Assembly: GCF_003349955.1 (NCBI RefSeq)
Contig: NZ_QLKQ01000019.1
Span: 28,195-92,194, forward strand
Reading direction: 5' to 3'
Length of the DNA stretch: 64,000 nt
Source: Azospirillum brasilense
Lineage (GTDB): Bacteria > Pseudomonadota > Alphaproteobacteria > Azospirillales > Azospirillaceae
The translations under genes were made by a program, and so were the position numbers. Under the pieces are notes generated by a model. The model was not told the origin of the DNA, did not search any database, and saw nothing but the letters and a program-made list of their open reading frames with translations. The first letter of the stretch is position 1, and every line of letters starts with the position of its first letter. Positions 19,410 to 28,143 of the stretch are shown one piece after another.

Positions 19410-20561
19410 TCAGGCGGCCAGCCGGCGGACGAGATCCCGCAGGAACCCCTCGCAGGCGGTGACCTGGGCGATGTCGATGTATTCGTTGGGCTGATGCGCC
19501 TGATCGATGGAGCCCGGTCCGCAGAGCACGGTGGACAGGCCGGCCTCCTGGAACTGCCCGGCCTCCGCGGCGAAGGAGACCATGCCGGTGTCGTTGCGCC
19601 CGGTCAGGGCGTGACAGAGCTGGGCCGCCGGCCCGGCCGGCTCCGGCGCCAGCCCGGGGACCCCGGCAAGCTGCTCGGTGCGGATGTCGCAATCCGGGCT
19701 GATCCGGCGCATGGCGGTGCGCAGCCGTCCGCACTCCGCCTCGAAGCGGTCGCGGTAGCGCGTCCAGTCGTCGCCGGGCAGCGGGCGGATGTCCCAGACG
19801 AAGGAGCAGTGGCGGGCGGTGATGTTGGCCGCCGTGCCGCCTTCGATGGTCCCGACCTGCAGCGTGGTGAAGGGCGGGTCGAAGCCGCAGCCGGAGTCCG
19901 CCGCGGCGGCGTTCTCCGCCGCCATGTCCCCCACCAGAGTGACGAGACGCGCCGCGATCATCACGGCGCTGACCCCGCGGTCGATCTGGGACGAGTGGAC
20001 CTCGTGCCCGGTGACCGTGGTGCGCAGCACGTAGCAGCCCTTGTGGGCCAGCACGACCCCCATCGAGGTCGGCTCGCCGACGATCACGGCGCTGGGGCGC
20101 GGCAACTCATCGGCGATGCGGGCGATCATGGCCGGCGCGCCGATGCAGCCGACCTCCTCGTCGTACGACAGCGCCAGATGCAGCGGCCGCTTCAGGCCGG
20201 CCTCCAGGATCTCCGGCAGCAGGGCCAGCGCCACGGCGGGGAAGCTTTTCATGTCGGCGGTGCCGCGCCCGTAGAGGCGCCCGTCGCGTTCGACCAGGGT
20301 GAAGGGATCGGTGTCCCAGGGCTGCCCGTCCACCGGGACGACGTCGGTGTGGGCCGACAGCACCACGCCGCCTTCGGTCATCGGGCCGATGGTCGCGAAC
20401 AGGTTCGCCTTGGCGCCGTCTGGGCTGGGCACCAGCCGGCTCTCCACGCCGTATCCGGCGAGATAGCCCCGAACCCAGTCGATCAGCGCCATGTTGGAAC
20501 GGCGCGAAACCGTGTCGAAGCCGACCAGGCGGGCGATCATCGCCTTGGAGACGTCTTGCAC
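19410..20561 (-). CDS. argE: Acetylornithine deacetylase (M20 family)
   Basis: A 383-residue metallohydrolase that removes acetate from N-acetylornithine in arginine synthesis. Metal-binding motifs are SAHTDVVPVDG, YGRGTADMK, YDEEVGCIG with the catalytic Glu, VGEPTSM, and the C-terminal DQAHQPNEYI His. Alpha-proteobacterial ArgE proteins have this length and motif set, but succinyl-diaminopimelate desuccinylase and other M20 amidases are related. It stands alone, with about 250 bases of non-coding DNA before it. Confidence 0.85.
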   Translation of the reverse strand: MQDVSKAMIARLVGFDTVSRRSNMALIDWVRGYLAGYGVESRLVPSPDGAKANLFATIGPMTEGGVVLSAHTDVVPVDGQPWDTDPFTLVERDGRLYGRGTADMKSFPAVALALLPEILEAGLKRPLHLALSYDEEVGCIGAPAMIARIADELPRPSAVIVGEPTSMGVVLAHKGCYVLRTTVTGHEVHSSQIDRGVSAVMIAARLVTLVGDMAAENAAAADSGCGFDPPFTTLQVGTIEGGTAANITARHCSFVWDIRPLPGDDWTRYRDRFEAECGRLRTAMRRISPDCDIRTEQLAGVPGLAPEPAGPAAQLCHALTGRNDTGMVSFAAEAGQFQEAGLSTVLCGPGSIDQAHQPNEYIDIAQVTACEGFLRDLVRRLAA

Positions 20562-20699
20562 CCTTGCGATCCAATCTGCGGAACGGCGGCGCCGATTCCA
20601 CGCTTGTGATAATCTTTAGCAGTCAGACACTGGCCCCTGCATCCTACGATGTCAAATGAGTCGTCCGGATTACGTGGGCATAGCGGCCAACGACCAACA

Positions 20700-20741
20700 C
20701 CGGTTGAACGGCCTTCCCGCATTCGGGGGCCGTCCAACCGG
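20700..20741. repeat. Strong extended hairpin between two minus-strand genes
   Basis: Arms 20700-20713 and 20728-20741 pair over 14 bases with one mismatch, and an inner CCCG-CATT-CGGG stem continues the helix after a two-base bulge. It lies between the stop of the 20813-21160 gene and the argE start. No U-run follows on either strand, so it may be a processing or factor-dependent termination site. Nothing else is seen in 20562-20812. Confidence 0.5.
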
Positions 20742-20812
20742 TCGTGATGCGAAATCGCTCGGGGCCGGAGCGCCGCAGGGCGAAACGGGCAGGTCAAAAA
20801 GGGGCGGCGCCG

Positions 20813-21160
20813 TCAGGCCGCCGACCAGACCTTCTCGGTCAGGATCGTGCGCACCAGCGTCAGCGCGCTCTCGGCGCTCTCGCGCCCGTCGAGCTTGGCC
20901 GCCACCGCCTCGATCTGGGCCGGCGGCAGGGTCCCCCGCAGGCGGCGCACCGTGTCGGTCAGGTGCTTCTTGGCGAAGCGCGCCTGGTTTCCGCGCTCCG
21001 ACAAGTCCTGGAAGGCCAGCCGCCGGGTGGTCGCGTCGCGTCCGGCGCTGGCCGCCGTCGCCCGCTCCGCCGCCGCGGCAAGCTCGTTCGAGGATTGGAG
21101 GTAGTTGCTGATGGCTTCGGTCAGGATACGGTTGGCTTGAAGCAAGGGATCAAGGGACAT
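20813..21160 (-). CDS. Small helical hypothetical protein
   Basis: A 115-residue protein, not recognised. It is predicted mostly helical, with Ala/Glu/Arg-rich stretches (ELAAAAERATAAS, RRLAFQDLSERG) and no signal peptide or membrane segment. The ATG at 21160 (MSLDPLLQANRIL) is chosen because the longer frame upstream is Arg-rich and unlike a protein start. A small hairpin, GGGCCG-CAAA-CGGCCC, lies 33 bases upstream (21193-21208). Codon pattern is normal for the region. Confidence 0.6.
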   Translation of the reverse strand: MSLDPLLQANRILTEAISNYLQSSNELAAAAERATAASAGRDATTRRLAFQDLSERGNQARFAKKHLTDTVRRLRGTLPPAQIEAVAAKLDGRESAESALTLVRTILTEKVWSAA

Positions 21161-21294
21161 GCGCTGAACTCTTTGCCTTCCGTGACGGCTCTGGGCCGCA
21201 AACGGCCCCCTGCCAAGACGTTTCACCCAAAGTTAATTGGGCCGGCCTGTCCGCTTCAACCCGGCGAAGGGTTCTATGCGGACCGCAAGCCGGA

Positions 21295-21310
21295 CCCGCG
21301 CCGGCGCGGG
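21295..21310. repeat. 16-base perfect palindrome
   Basis: CCCGCGCC/GGCGCGGG forms a perfect palindrome within the 380-base gene-free stretch 21161-21541, which otherwise holds the EcfG-type promoter and no supportable ORF. Confidence 0.5.
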
Positions 21311-21449
21311 TGGGGCGCAACCAACGCATGGTCTATCACCGTCCGCTTCCTGTCGAGGATGGACAAGCAATGGGCCTATGAATTTCCTATGAACTAAGGC
21401 ACGCTTTCTTTGTGTACGTTTATCGTCACATAAACCGGGCACTAAAACG

Positions 21450-21475
21450 GGAACCCACGGGCGCAGGACGCCGTT
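21450..21475 (+). promoter_or_regulatory. EcfG-type (general stress response) promoter
   Basis: GGAAC at 21450-21454 and CGTT at 21472-21475 are 17 bases apart, matching the alphaproteobacterial EcfG consensus GGAAC-N16/17-CGTT. It lies 67 bases before a DUF2934 gene, a class often under stress control. The -10 part overlaps a CGTTTTCC run. Confidence 0.65.
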
Positions 21476-21541
21476 TTCCTCGAGCGTCGATGTTTCTGCG
21501 GCCAAGCCCACTTGGACCAAAGCCCACTTGGAGACGGAAGA

Positions 21542-22054
21542 ATGCAAGGCGATCGTGAGGACCGCATCCGCCACCGCGCCTATGAGATCTGGGAGCGCGA
21601 CGGGCGACCGGAGGGACGGGGGGAACAGCATTGGGCGCAGGCCTGCGCCGAGATCGAAGCCGAGGACCGGGCGGTGACCACGGCGGAGCCGGTCGCCATG
21701 GTCGCGGCCGTCAAGGACGCCGCCGCGGGTGCGGTTAAGAAGGCGGTCCGCCGGACCAAGACGGCGGCGACCGAACTGCTCGGCGTCGGCCTGAACGCCG
21801 TGGTCGATGTGGTCGAGGAGGCGGTCGCGCCCAAGAAGCCGCGTGCCCGCAAGGCCAAGGCCGAACCAAGCCCCGCAAACGAATCCTCAGCCGAAACCCC
21901 GGTCGCGGTTCCGGTTCCGGCGGCCCCGAAGGCGGCGAAGCCGCCCCGCGCGAAAACCGTGAAAGCGGACGCCGTGAAGGCGGAGGCGGTGAAGCCGGTT
22001 GCTCCGCGAGGCCGTCGCAAGCCGGCCGCATCGGACACCGAACCGGCCCATTGA
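21542..22054 (+). CDS. DUF2934-domain protein with Lys/Ala/Pro-rich tail
   Basis: A 170-residue protein. Residues about 5-40 form a DUF2934 segment (DRIRHRAYEIWERDGRP, then EQHWAQACAEIE). The rest is low-complexity and basic, with KAAKPPRAKTVKADAVKAE-like repeats resembling histone-like DNA-binding tails. The ATG at 21542 follows GGAAGA and the DUF2934 domain starts there; a TTG at 21512 is possible. The EcfG-type promoter upstream suggests induction in general stress. The molecular function is unknown. Confidence 0.75.
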   Translation: MQGDREDRIRHRAYEIWERDGRPEGRGEQHWAQACAEIEAEDRAVTTAEPVAMVAAVKDAAAGAVKKAVRRTKTAATELLGVGLNAVVDVVEEAVAPKKPRARKAKAEPSPANESSAETPVAVPVPAAPKAAKPPRAKTVKADAVKAEAVKPVAPRGRRKPAASDTEPAH

Positions 22055-22076
22055 CCCGCACCGGCCCTGCGCGTTT

Positions 22077-23372
22077 CTACACACAAGAGCGGATGTAGGG
22101 CCGGTTCGCCTCCCACAGCTCGTCCAGGATCTTCACGGCGGCGTCGGTGGAATTCACCACCGGGTCAATCAGCAGAGCCTGGAGCGCCAAGTCCTTCGAG
22201 GCGTGGACCGCCGCCTCGACGGACAGTTGCTGCACGCTCGCCTGGACGTGCAGCAGTTTGGCGATCGGGTCGGGCAGGGGGCCGAGCGAGACCGGGTGAA
22301 CGCCCGCCGCGTCGGCCAGCAGCGGCACCTCCACCGCCAGATCGGGCGGCAGGTTGGGGACGGCGCCCTGGTTGTAGACGATCCCCGATTCAATGAAGCG
22401 CTTCTGGTTGTGCAGCACCCCGGCGATGACCTGCACCGCCCGCTCGCCCCAGGATGGCTGCGTCCAGTCGTCGGGCACCGGCGTGGTTCCGGCGATCGTT
22501 CCGTCCATCAGCGCGTTGAGGATGCCGCGCCCGCGCTCGTCCTCCGCGAAGTCGAATCCATGCTCCCCGCCTTCCCAGCCGTAGGGGAGGTATTCGCCCA
22601 TATGATCGTCGCTGCAGGTCGGCCACAGGCCGAAGCTGGAGAACAGGCGGCGGGTCAACGGCGTGAAGGCCGGGTCGTGGGTCTTCTCGCGCTCGCGCAG
22701 CAGCGGGTAGAGGTCGCGCCCACTCGCCTTGTCGCGGATGTGCATCAGCCACTGGAAGTGGTTCAGCCCGGCGCCCCAGACCTCCACGTCCTTTTCGGCC
22801 ATGCCGAGAATCTGGCAGATGAACCAGCGCGCCAGGAAGATGCCGTGGCACAGCCCCAGCGTCTTGACCTTGGTGTATTTGCCGAGGCCGAGGACGACGC
22901 GGCTCTCCGGATTCGACAGGTTGATGAATTGGGCGTCCGGGCACAGCTCCTCGATGTCGCGGGCGAAGTCGAAGATCAGGGGCAGGGTGCGCAGCGTGAA
23001 GAACAGCCCGCCGGGCCCGCCGTTCTCGCCGAGCGTGTGGCGGATGCCGTGCTTCTTCGGCACCTCGAAATCGAGTTTCCACAGGCGGTTGCGGTCGATG
23101 GCGACCGAGTTGACGACGAATTCGGCGCCTCGCAGGGCGGCGCGGCGGTCGGTGGTCTGTTCGATGAGCAGGCCGGCGTTGCCCTTGGCGTTCAGCAGGC
23201 GGGCGAGCGCTGTCATGCGGTCGAGCGCCGCCGGATTCGTGTCGACCAGAGTCAGGGTGCTGCCCGCAAGCTCCGTCGTGGTGAAGAGGTCGCGGTACAT
23301 GCTCAGCCCGAAGGCCGCGCTGCCGGCGCCTAGAAAGACGATCTTGGTGGTTTTGGGAGTGGTAACGGCCAT
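22077..23372 (-). CDS. Family 4 glycoside hydrolase (NAD/metal-dependent)
   Basis: A 431-residue GH4 enzyme. The N-terminal Rossmann motif is [17 protein letters not shown] follows the nucleotide site, and the metal-binding Cys/His pair is in LGLCHG and GLNHFQW. GH4 enzymes cleave alpha- or beta-glycosides by a redox mechanism using NAD+ and a divalent metal; alpha-galactosidase or alpha-glucosidase is plausible here. It is divergent from a GH1 gene across 198 bases, so the pair may share control. Confidence 0.88.
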   Translation of the reverse strand: MAVTTPKTTKIVFLGAGSAAFGLSMYRDLFTTTELAGSTLTLVDTNPAALDRMTALARLLNAKGNAGLLIEQTTDRRAALRGAEFVVNSVAIDRNRLWKLDFEVPKKHGIRHTLGENGGPGGLFFTLRTLPLIFDFARDIEELCPDAQFINLSNPESRVVLGLGKYTKVKTLGLCHGIFLARWFICQILGMAEKDVEVWGAGLNHFQWLMHIRDKASGRDLYPLLREREKTHDPAFTPLTRRLFSSFGLWPTCSDDHMGEYLPYGWEGGEHGFDFAEDERGRGILNALMDGTIAGTTPVPDDWTQPSWGERAVQVIAGVLHNQKRFIESGIVYNQGAVPNLPPDLAVEVPLLADAAGVHPVSLGPLPDPIAKLLHVQASVQQLSVEAAVHASKDLALQALLIDPVVNSTDAAVKILDELWEANRPYIRSCV

Positions 23373-23440
23373 GGGACGCCTCCCGCCGGCGGGAATGCTG
23401 CTGTGCTGATTTGTCAGGGCAGCCGCCTTTGGTCAAGCAT

Positions 23441-23487
23441 ACACTTGTTAAGACGAAGAGACTATACCTGATGGTCGGAATAAGTGT
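23441..23487. promoter_or_regulatory. Inverted repeat between divergent GH4 and GH1 genes
   Basis: ACACTTGTT (23441-23449) and AATAAGTGT (23479-23487) pair at eight of nine bases across a 29-base spacer in the shared promoter region. It may be an operator for a sugar-responsive regulator, but no regulator gene is adjacent. Confidence 0.3.
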
Positions 23488-23570
23488 GGCGGTTTCTTCG
23501 CTTGCGCAACATGCCCTTCGCGCTCGCAACAGTGCGCCCGCAGCATAATCACTTCAAGGGAGTCCCCGTC

Positions 23571-24905
23571 ATGGCACTCTTCACTTTTCCCAAGGACTTC
23601 CTGTGGGGAGCGTCCACCGCGGCCTATCAGATCGAGGGGGCAATTCACGAGGGCGGGCGCGGTCCCTGCGTGTGGGACACCTTCACCGAGGCCGGGCGCA
23701 TCCAGGATGGCAGCAGCGCCGCCGTCGCTTGCGACCATTACCACCGCTGGGCGGAGGACATCGCGCTGCTGAGGGACGCGGGATTCAACGCCTACCGCTT
23801 CTCCATCGCCTGGCCGCGCATCCTGCCGAACGGGACGGGGGCGGTGAACGCGGCGGGGCTCGACTTCTACGACCGGCTGGTGGACGGGTTGTTGGCCGCC
23901 GGCATCCGGCCGATGGCCTGCCTGTACCATTGGGACCTGCCGCAGCCCTTGGAAGACCGCGGAGGCTGGCAGGGCCGGGAGATCGTCGGCCCCTTCGCCG
24001 ACTACGCCCGCATCGTCGCCGCCCGGCTGGCCGACCGGGTGAAGGACTGGATGATGCTGAACGAGCCGAACGTGGTCGCCACCCACGGTTACGGCACCGG
24101 GGAGCACGCGCCCGGCCACAAGCTGGGCGAAACCGGCATCCTGCGCGCCCTGCACCATCAGAATCTGGCGCAAGGAGCGGCGCTCCGCGCCCTGGCGGCG
24201 GAGCATTCCGGCCTGACGCTCGGCACCGTCATCAACCTCCAGCCCTGCCGGGCCGAGAGCGACCGGCCGGAGGACGTCGCGGCGGCGGCCCGCTGGGACG
24301 CGGTGTGGAACCGGGTGGCCCTGGACGGCGTGATGCGCGGCACGATCCCGGAGCTGATGGCCGAGCGGATGAAGGACTTCGTGCTGCCGGGCGACGAGGA
24401 AGCGATCCGCTTCCCCATCGACCTGCTGGGCATCAACTACTACTCGCGCATGACCATGAAGCACGAGACGGGGCATCCGTTCGACGTGTGGTGGGGTGAC
24501 GCCCATTGCGACCGCTGGACCGCCATGGCTTGGCCGGTCCAGCCCGACGGGCTGTACGACCTGCTGATGGAGTTCAAGCGCGACTACGGCAATCCCGCCG
24601 TCTTCGTCGCCGAGAATGGCGCGGCCTACGACGACGTGGTGACGCCGGACGGGCGGGTGCATGATGCGGAGCGCGTGGCCTTCCTGCGCGACCATGTGGC
24701 GTCGGTCGGCCGCGCCCTGGCCGATGGTTGCAACGTGAAGGGTTATCTGTGCTGGAGCCTGCTGGACAATTTCGAATGGGCCTTCGGCCTGTCGAAGAGG
24801 TTCGGCATCGTCCGCGTCGATTACGACACCTTGGTCCGCACGCCCAAGGACAGCTACCGCTTCCTGAGCGAGGTGGCAAAGAGCGGGCGGCTTGATCTCG
24901 CGTGA
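23571..24905 (+). CDS. Beta-glucosidase (GH1)
   Basis: A 444-residue (beta/alpha)8 GH1 enzyme. The acid/base Glu is in MMLNEPNVVATHG and the nucleophile Glu in VFVAENGAAYDD, where Ala replaces the usual Thr before ENG. The N-terminal FLWGASTAAYQIEGA signature is complete. ATG 23571 follows AAGGGAG; longer frames begin at 23484. It should hydrolyse beta-linked glucosides or galactosides in the cytoplasm, as no signal peptide is present. A clear terminator follows. Confidence 0.92.
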   Translation: MALFTFPKDFLWGASTAAYQIEGAIHEGGRGPCVWDTFTEAGRIQDGSSAAVACDHYHRWAEDIALLRDAGFNAYRFSIAWPRILPNGTGAVNAAGLDFYDRLVDGLLAAGIRPMACLYHWDLPQPLEDRGGWQGREIVGPFADYARIVAARLADRVKDWMMLNEPNVVATHGYGTGEHAPGHKLGETGILRALHHQNLAQGAALRALAAEHSGLTLGTVINLQPCRAESDRPEDVAAAARWDAVWNRVALDGVMRGTIPELMAERMKDFVLPGDEEAIRFPIDLLGINYYSRMTMKHETGHPFDVWWGDAHCDRWTAMAWPVQPDGLYDLLMEFKRDYGNPAVFVAENGAAYDDVVTPDGRVHDAERVAFLRDHVASVGRALADGCNVKGYLCWSLLDNFEWAFGLSKRFGIVRVDYDTLVRTPKDSYRFLSEVAKSGRLDLA

Positions 24906-24916
24906 GAAACAGGAGG

Positions 24917-24956
24917 GCAGGCTGTGCGGAGCGATGCTCCGTCAGCCTGCTCTTCT
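24917..24956 (+). terminator. Rho-independent-type terminator after GH1
   Basis: GCAGGCTG pairs with CAGCCTGC, and CGGAGC with GCTCCG, around a three-base loop, with small bulges. The stem is followed by TCTTCTTG, a moderately T-rich tract. Confidence 0.6.
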
Positions 24957-24975
24957 TGTGAGGAAAAAAGATTTT

Positions 24976-25007
24976 CGATCATTGATCGTTCGAGGGCTAA
25001 TCATTAG
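24976..25007. promoter_or_regulatory. Two adjacent palindromes in an AT-rich promoter region
   Basis: CGATCA-T-TGATCG (24976-24988) and CTAAT-C-ATTAG (24997-25007) are perfect inverted repeats with one-base centres, spaced eight bases apart. They sit in the AT-rich 24960-25060 stretch before the 25103 gene and could be operator sites. Confidence 0.4.
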
Positions 25008-25102
25008 AAATGGAAGAATTTTCTATTAATTTATTCTTCACAATATTGTCTGCAGATGGTCCGGTGTGACACGCCATGCGTTCAGGATCACTGGAGGAAG
25101 CC

Positions 25103-25849
25103 ATGGGAATTTCCGACGTTTCCGCATCCTTGTTCCAGGCCACCGCCGCGGCCTCCGTACCGGCGAAACCCGCCGGTGCGAAGGCCGGCGCCACGGACGG
25201 GACCGGACCGGCCACTTCCTCCAAGACCGACAAGGTCGATCTCAGCGATCTGGCGTCGGCGCTCAAGGGCGACGCGCTCGATCTGTTCAAGAATTTGTCG
25301 GCGGATGATCGGACGTCGTTGGGCAAGCTCGTCTCCAGCGGGGCGCTGTCGGCGGACGAACTCAACGACGCGCTGTCGTCCGCATTGAAATCGGAGCGCA
25401 AAAAGGCGTTCTGGCAGTCCGCGAGGGAGGACGCCGAGGCCGGACGCACCCCTGAAGGCGACGCCCGCCAGCAGAGCATGAAGGCCATCTCGGATCGCAT
25501 GGAATCAACTTTGGAAAGCCGGCGCGCCGCCATGGATCGGCCTGGAATGAGTCCCCAAGACCGCTTGGCCGCGCTGAGTAAGCTGAGCGCAGACCTGAAG
25601 GATATGCAGGATTCCTGGGACCAGTTGGCTGGCATCGGCATGCCCATGAAAGCCTACACCCTGAAAGGGGGCGATGAGCGTTTCTTCGCAACGTCGAAAG
25701 AACAGGCGGCCGGGCAGAAATTAAAGGATCTGGGTTTCCACTCCGGAACCTTTGACAAGGTGCTTTCGAGCCAATCCAAGGATTTTGCGCAGAAATACCT
25801 GTCCGAGGAAGGGACGTCCCAGATGACTTTAGGGAACGCGAACAAGTAG
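25103..25849 (+). CDS. Unrecognised 248-residue protein, lower GC than neighbours
   Basis: Not recognised. The N-terminal 55 residues are Ala/Pro/Gly/Thr-rich and probably disordered. Residues about 55-110 contain a helical segment with DLSDLASALKGDALDLF and SADELNDALSSALK. The rest is charged and helical, with ERRAAMDR-like turns and QKLKDLGFHSG near the end. No signal peptide or membrane segment is seen. GGAGGAAGCC precedes the ATG at 25103. Codon use in the last third is less GC-biased than neighbours, hinting at recent acquisition. It precedes the glycosyltransferase cluster. Confidence 0.65.
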   Translation: MGISDVSASLFQATAAASVPAKPAGAKAGATDGTGPATSSKTDKVDLSDLASALKGDALDLFKNLSADDRTSLGKLVSSGALSADELNDALSSALKSERKKAFWQSAREDAEAGRTPEGDARQQSMKAISDRMESTLESRRAAMDRPGMSPQDRLAALSKLSADLKDMQDSWDQLAGIGMPMKAYTLKGGDERFFATSKEQAAGQKLKDLGFHSGTFDKVLSSQSKDFAQKYLSEEGTSQMTLGNANK

Positions 25850-25979
25850 CCTGCGATGTATTCAGCGTTGGTTTTTCCATATCATCGGAGTTCAAGCGCA
25901 GGGTGGCTGCCGGACCGAACAGTCCTGTCCCGGAATTGTCACATCGGAGTCAAGCGGAAGCGGTGCTATCGACGGTGTC

Positions 25980-28127
25980 GTGTCATCACTGTGTTCGCCC
26001 ATGCATTCCGTTGGAACTCACACCGCTTCAGGGTCCGGTGACGCCGAAGATGTCCGCGCGGCCATCGTCGTGCCGACCTACAAGCATTCGGGCCTGCTGG
26101 TCGAGGCGCTGTCCACCGCGCTCGCCCAGGACACGGACTTCGCCTACGCCGTGGTGGTGGTCAACGACGGCTGTCCCTTTCCGGAAACGGAACGGGTCTG
26201 CCGGGAGTTCGCGGCGGCCCATCCGGGGCGGCTCTTTCACCTGCACAAGCGCAACGCCGGACTGAGCGCGGCGCGCAACAGCGGGATCGCCTTCGCGCTC
26301 GACGCCTTTCCGATGCTGGAGGCGGTCTACTTCCTCGATTCCGACAACCGCATCCGGCCCCATCTGCTGCAAAGGATGTTGGACGCGCTGCGGGCGGCTG
26401 GCCCGGAGGTCGGCTGGGCCTATCCGGACGTCGATAAGTTCGGCTTCTTCGAGTTCTGCGACATGTCCGGCGCCTACTCGCCGCTGGAACATCTGTTCCG
26501 CAACGTCAGCGAGGCCGGCAGCATGGCGTCGCGCCGCCTGCTCGACAGCGGCGCCCGCTTCGACGAGGCGATGCGCCAGGGCAGCGAGGATTGGGAATTC
26601 TGGCTGCAAGGGCTGGAGCGCGGCTTCCATGGCGTCCATGTGCCGGGCACCGGCTTCGGTTACCGCCGCCGCGGCGAGAGCATGCTGACCGAGTCGGAGC
26701 GCGATTATCGCCCCATCCTGACCCACATCCAGAAGCGCCACCCCGCGCTGTTCGCGGTCCGGGCCGTGCTGCGGGCGGAGGCGGCGGTCGGCCGGCGCTA
26801 CGCCGTTTATCTGCCCGACCGCGCCATTGTCCGCTGTGTCACCGACCCCGCGCTGGGCGAAGAGGACGTGCCGCTCGCCGACTTCGTGCGCCGCGCCCTG
26901 CGCGCGCCGGAGCGGCCCGGCTATGGAGAGTGCCCCGGCCTGCTGGCGGTGATGGACTCGGGCCTTTACGAATTGCTGAAGCGCCATCGCCTGCTGCGCG
27001 GCGCCCTGTGGATTCTGGAACGTGCGGCGGCCCAGGCGACCCTGGTGCGCGCCGACGTGACTGCGCGGGCGGCGGAAAGTGGTTGCGCGCTGTCCTGGTG
27101 CGGCGCGCCCGTGGGGTTGCAGGCGGACGCGCCGTTCCCCTTGCCGGACGGCGGGGCGGCGGTGGCGATGCTGCCCACCGCCGCCCTGCTCGACCTCGTT
27201 CGGCGCCAGCCGGCGGGCACCCCTTTGCTGGAGCGGGAGCCTTGGAAACCCTGCGCCGAGGCCCGGCTGAGCCTCACCCTGGCGCTGCCCGGCGCGGTGC
27301 AATCGCCGGCCGGTGCCGATGCCGCCCTGTCCACGCTGCGCGAGACGATGGCTTTGGCGTGGTCGCGGCCGTCCAACGGCGGCTGGGCGGCGGCGCCCAT
27401 CGACCGCTACCGCGCCGGGGTCGCCACGCCGGAGGATGTCTACCAGACGGTGCATCGGCTACCCTCGGTGCTGCCGCTGCTTCCTCCTGTGGGGGGCCGG
27501 CGTTTGGCCGCGCTGGTGGCCGATTCCGCGGATGCGGGGGCGCTGGAGACCGCCGCCCGCATGGCCCGCTGGCTGGCCGGGAGGGGCTATGACGCGCATC
27601 TGGTGGCGCTGGGGGGCGGGCGCCTGACCCTGGCCGCGGAATTGGTCGAGGCGTTCGCGTCGGTGATCCCTCATCCGTCGCCGCTGGTGCTGCCGGAACG
27701 CCCGCTGACCCATCGCGACGCCTATCTGGGCACGCCGCTGCGTCCCTGGGATGCGGCCGAGGAGGACATGGCGGTCGGCACGCTGGCCGTCTTCGATCTG
27801 GTCGTGACCGTGCGGCACGGCGCGGCGCACCCGCTGATGGGCCGGCTGCGCGCGCTGGGTGTGACGGGCTGGGCGTTGCTGGGGGCGTCCAGCATCCCGG
27901 ACGCGCCGTCCCTGGCCGATGCGGTCAACGGCTGCGCCGCCTTCGAGCACGCCTACCAGACCGTCGTGCCCCTCGACGCCCGGACCTTCCGCCTCTGCCA
28001 AGCGCTGGGCTTTCCACCGGACAAGCTGCGGCGCTGGGAGGATGCGGCGGAGCCGGACACCGATCCCGATTGGATCGTCTGCGCGCCTCTGTCCTCGTGT
28101 CTTCCCGAAACCTCCGTGGCCGCCTGA
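25980..28127 (+). CDS. GT2-family glycosyltransferase with C-terminal extra domains
   Basis: A 715-residue protein. Residues about 26-250 form a GT-A/GT2 domain: AAIVVPTYKHSG, VVVVNDGCP, NAGLSAARNSGIAF, and DXD in YFLDSDNRIRP. QGSEDWEFWLQGLERG matches the family's acceptor/base region (ED-W). The last 220 residues include ARMARWLAGRGYDAHLVALGG, like the first Rossmann half of a GT4/GT-B enzyme. No membrane segment is seen. The start is uncertain: GTG 25980 or ATG 26001, neither with a good ribosome site. It probably makes a surface polysaccharide or glycoprotein. Confidence 0.82.
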   Translation: MSSLCSPMHSVGTHTASGSGDAEDVRAAIVVPTYKHSGLLVEALSTALAQDTDFAYAVVVVNDGCPFPETERVCREFAAAHPGRLFHLHKRNAGLSAARNSGIAFALDAFPMLEAVYFLDSDNRIRPHLLQRMLDALRAAGPEVGWAYPDVDKFGFFEFCDMSGAYSPLEHLFRNVSEAGSMASRRLLDSGARFDEAMRQGSEDWEFWLQGLERGFHGVHVPGTGFGYRRRGESMLTESERDYRPILTHIQKRHPALFAVRAVLRAEAAVGRRYAVYLPDRAIVRCVTDPALGEEDVPLADFVRRALRAPERPGYGECPGLLAVMDSGLYELLKRHRLLRGALWILERAAAQATLVRADVTARAAESGCALSWCGAPVGLQADAPFPLPDGGAAVAMLPTAALLDLVRRQPAGTPLLEREPWKPCAEARLSLTLALPGAVQSPAGADAALSTLRETMALAWSRPSNGGWAAAPIDRYRAGVATPEDVYQTVHRLPSVLPLLPPVGGRRLAALVADSADAGALETAARMARWLAGRGYDAHLVALGGGRLTLAAELVEAFASVIPHPSPLVLPERPLTHRDAYLGTPLRPWDAAEEDMAVGTLAVFDLVVTVRHGAAHPLMGRLRALGVTGWALLGASSIPDAPSLADAVNGCAAFEHAYQTVVPLDARTFRLCQALGFPPDKLRRWEDAAEPDTDPDWIVCAPLSSCLPETSVAA

Positions 28128-28143
28128 GAAGGGTGTCATCCTC

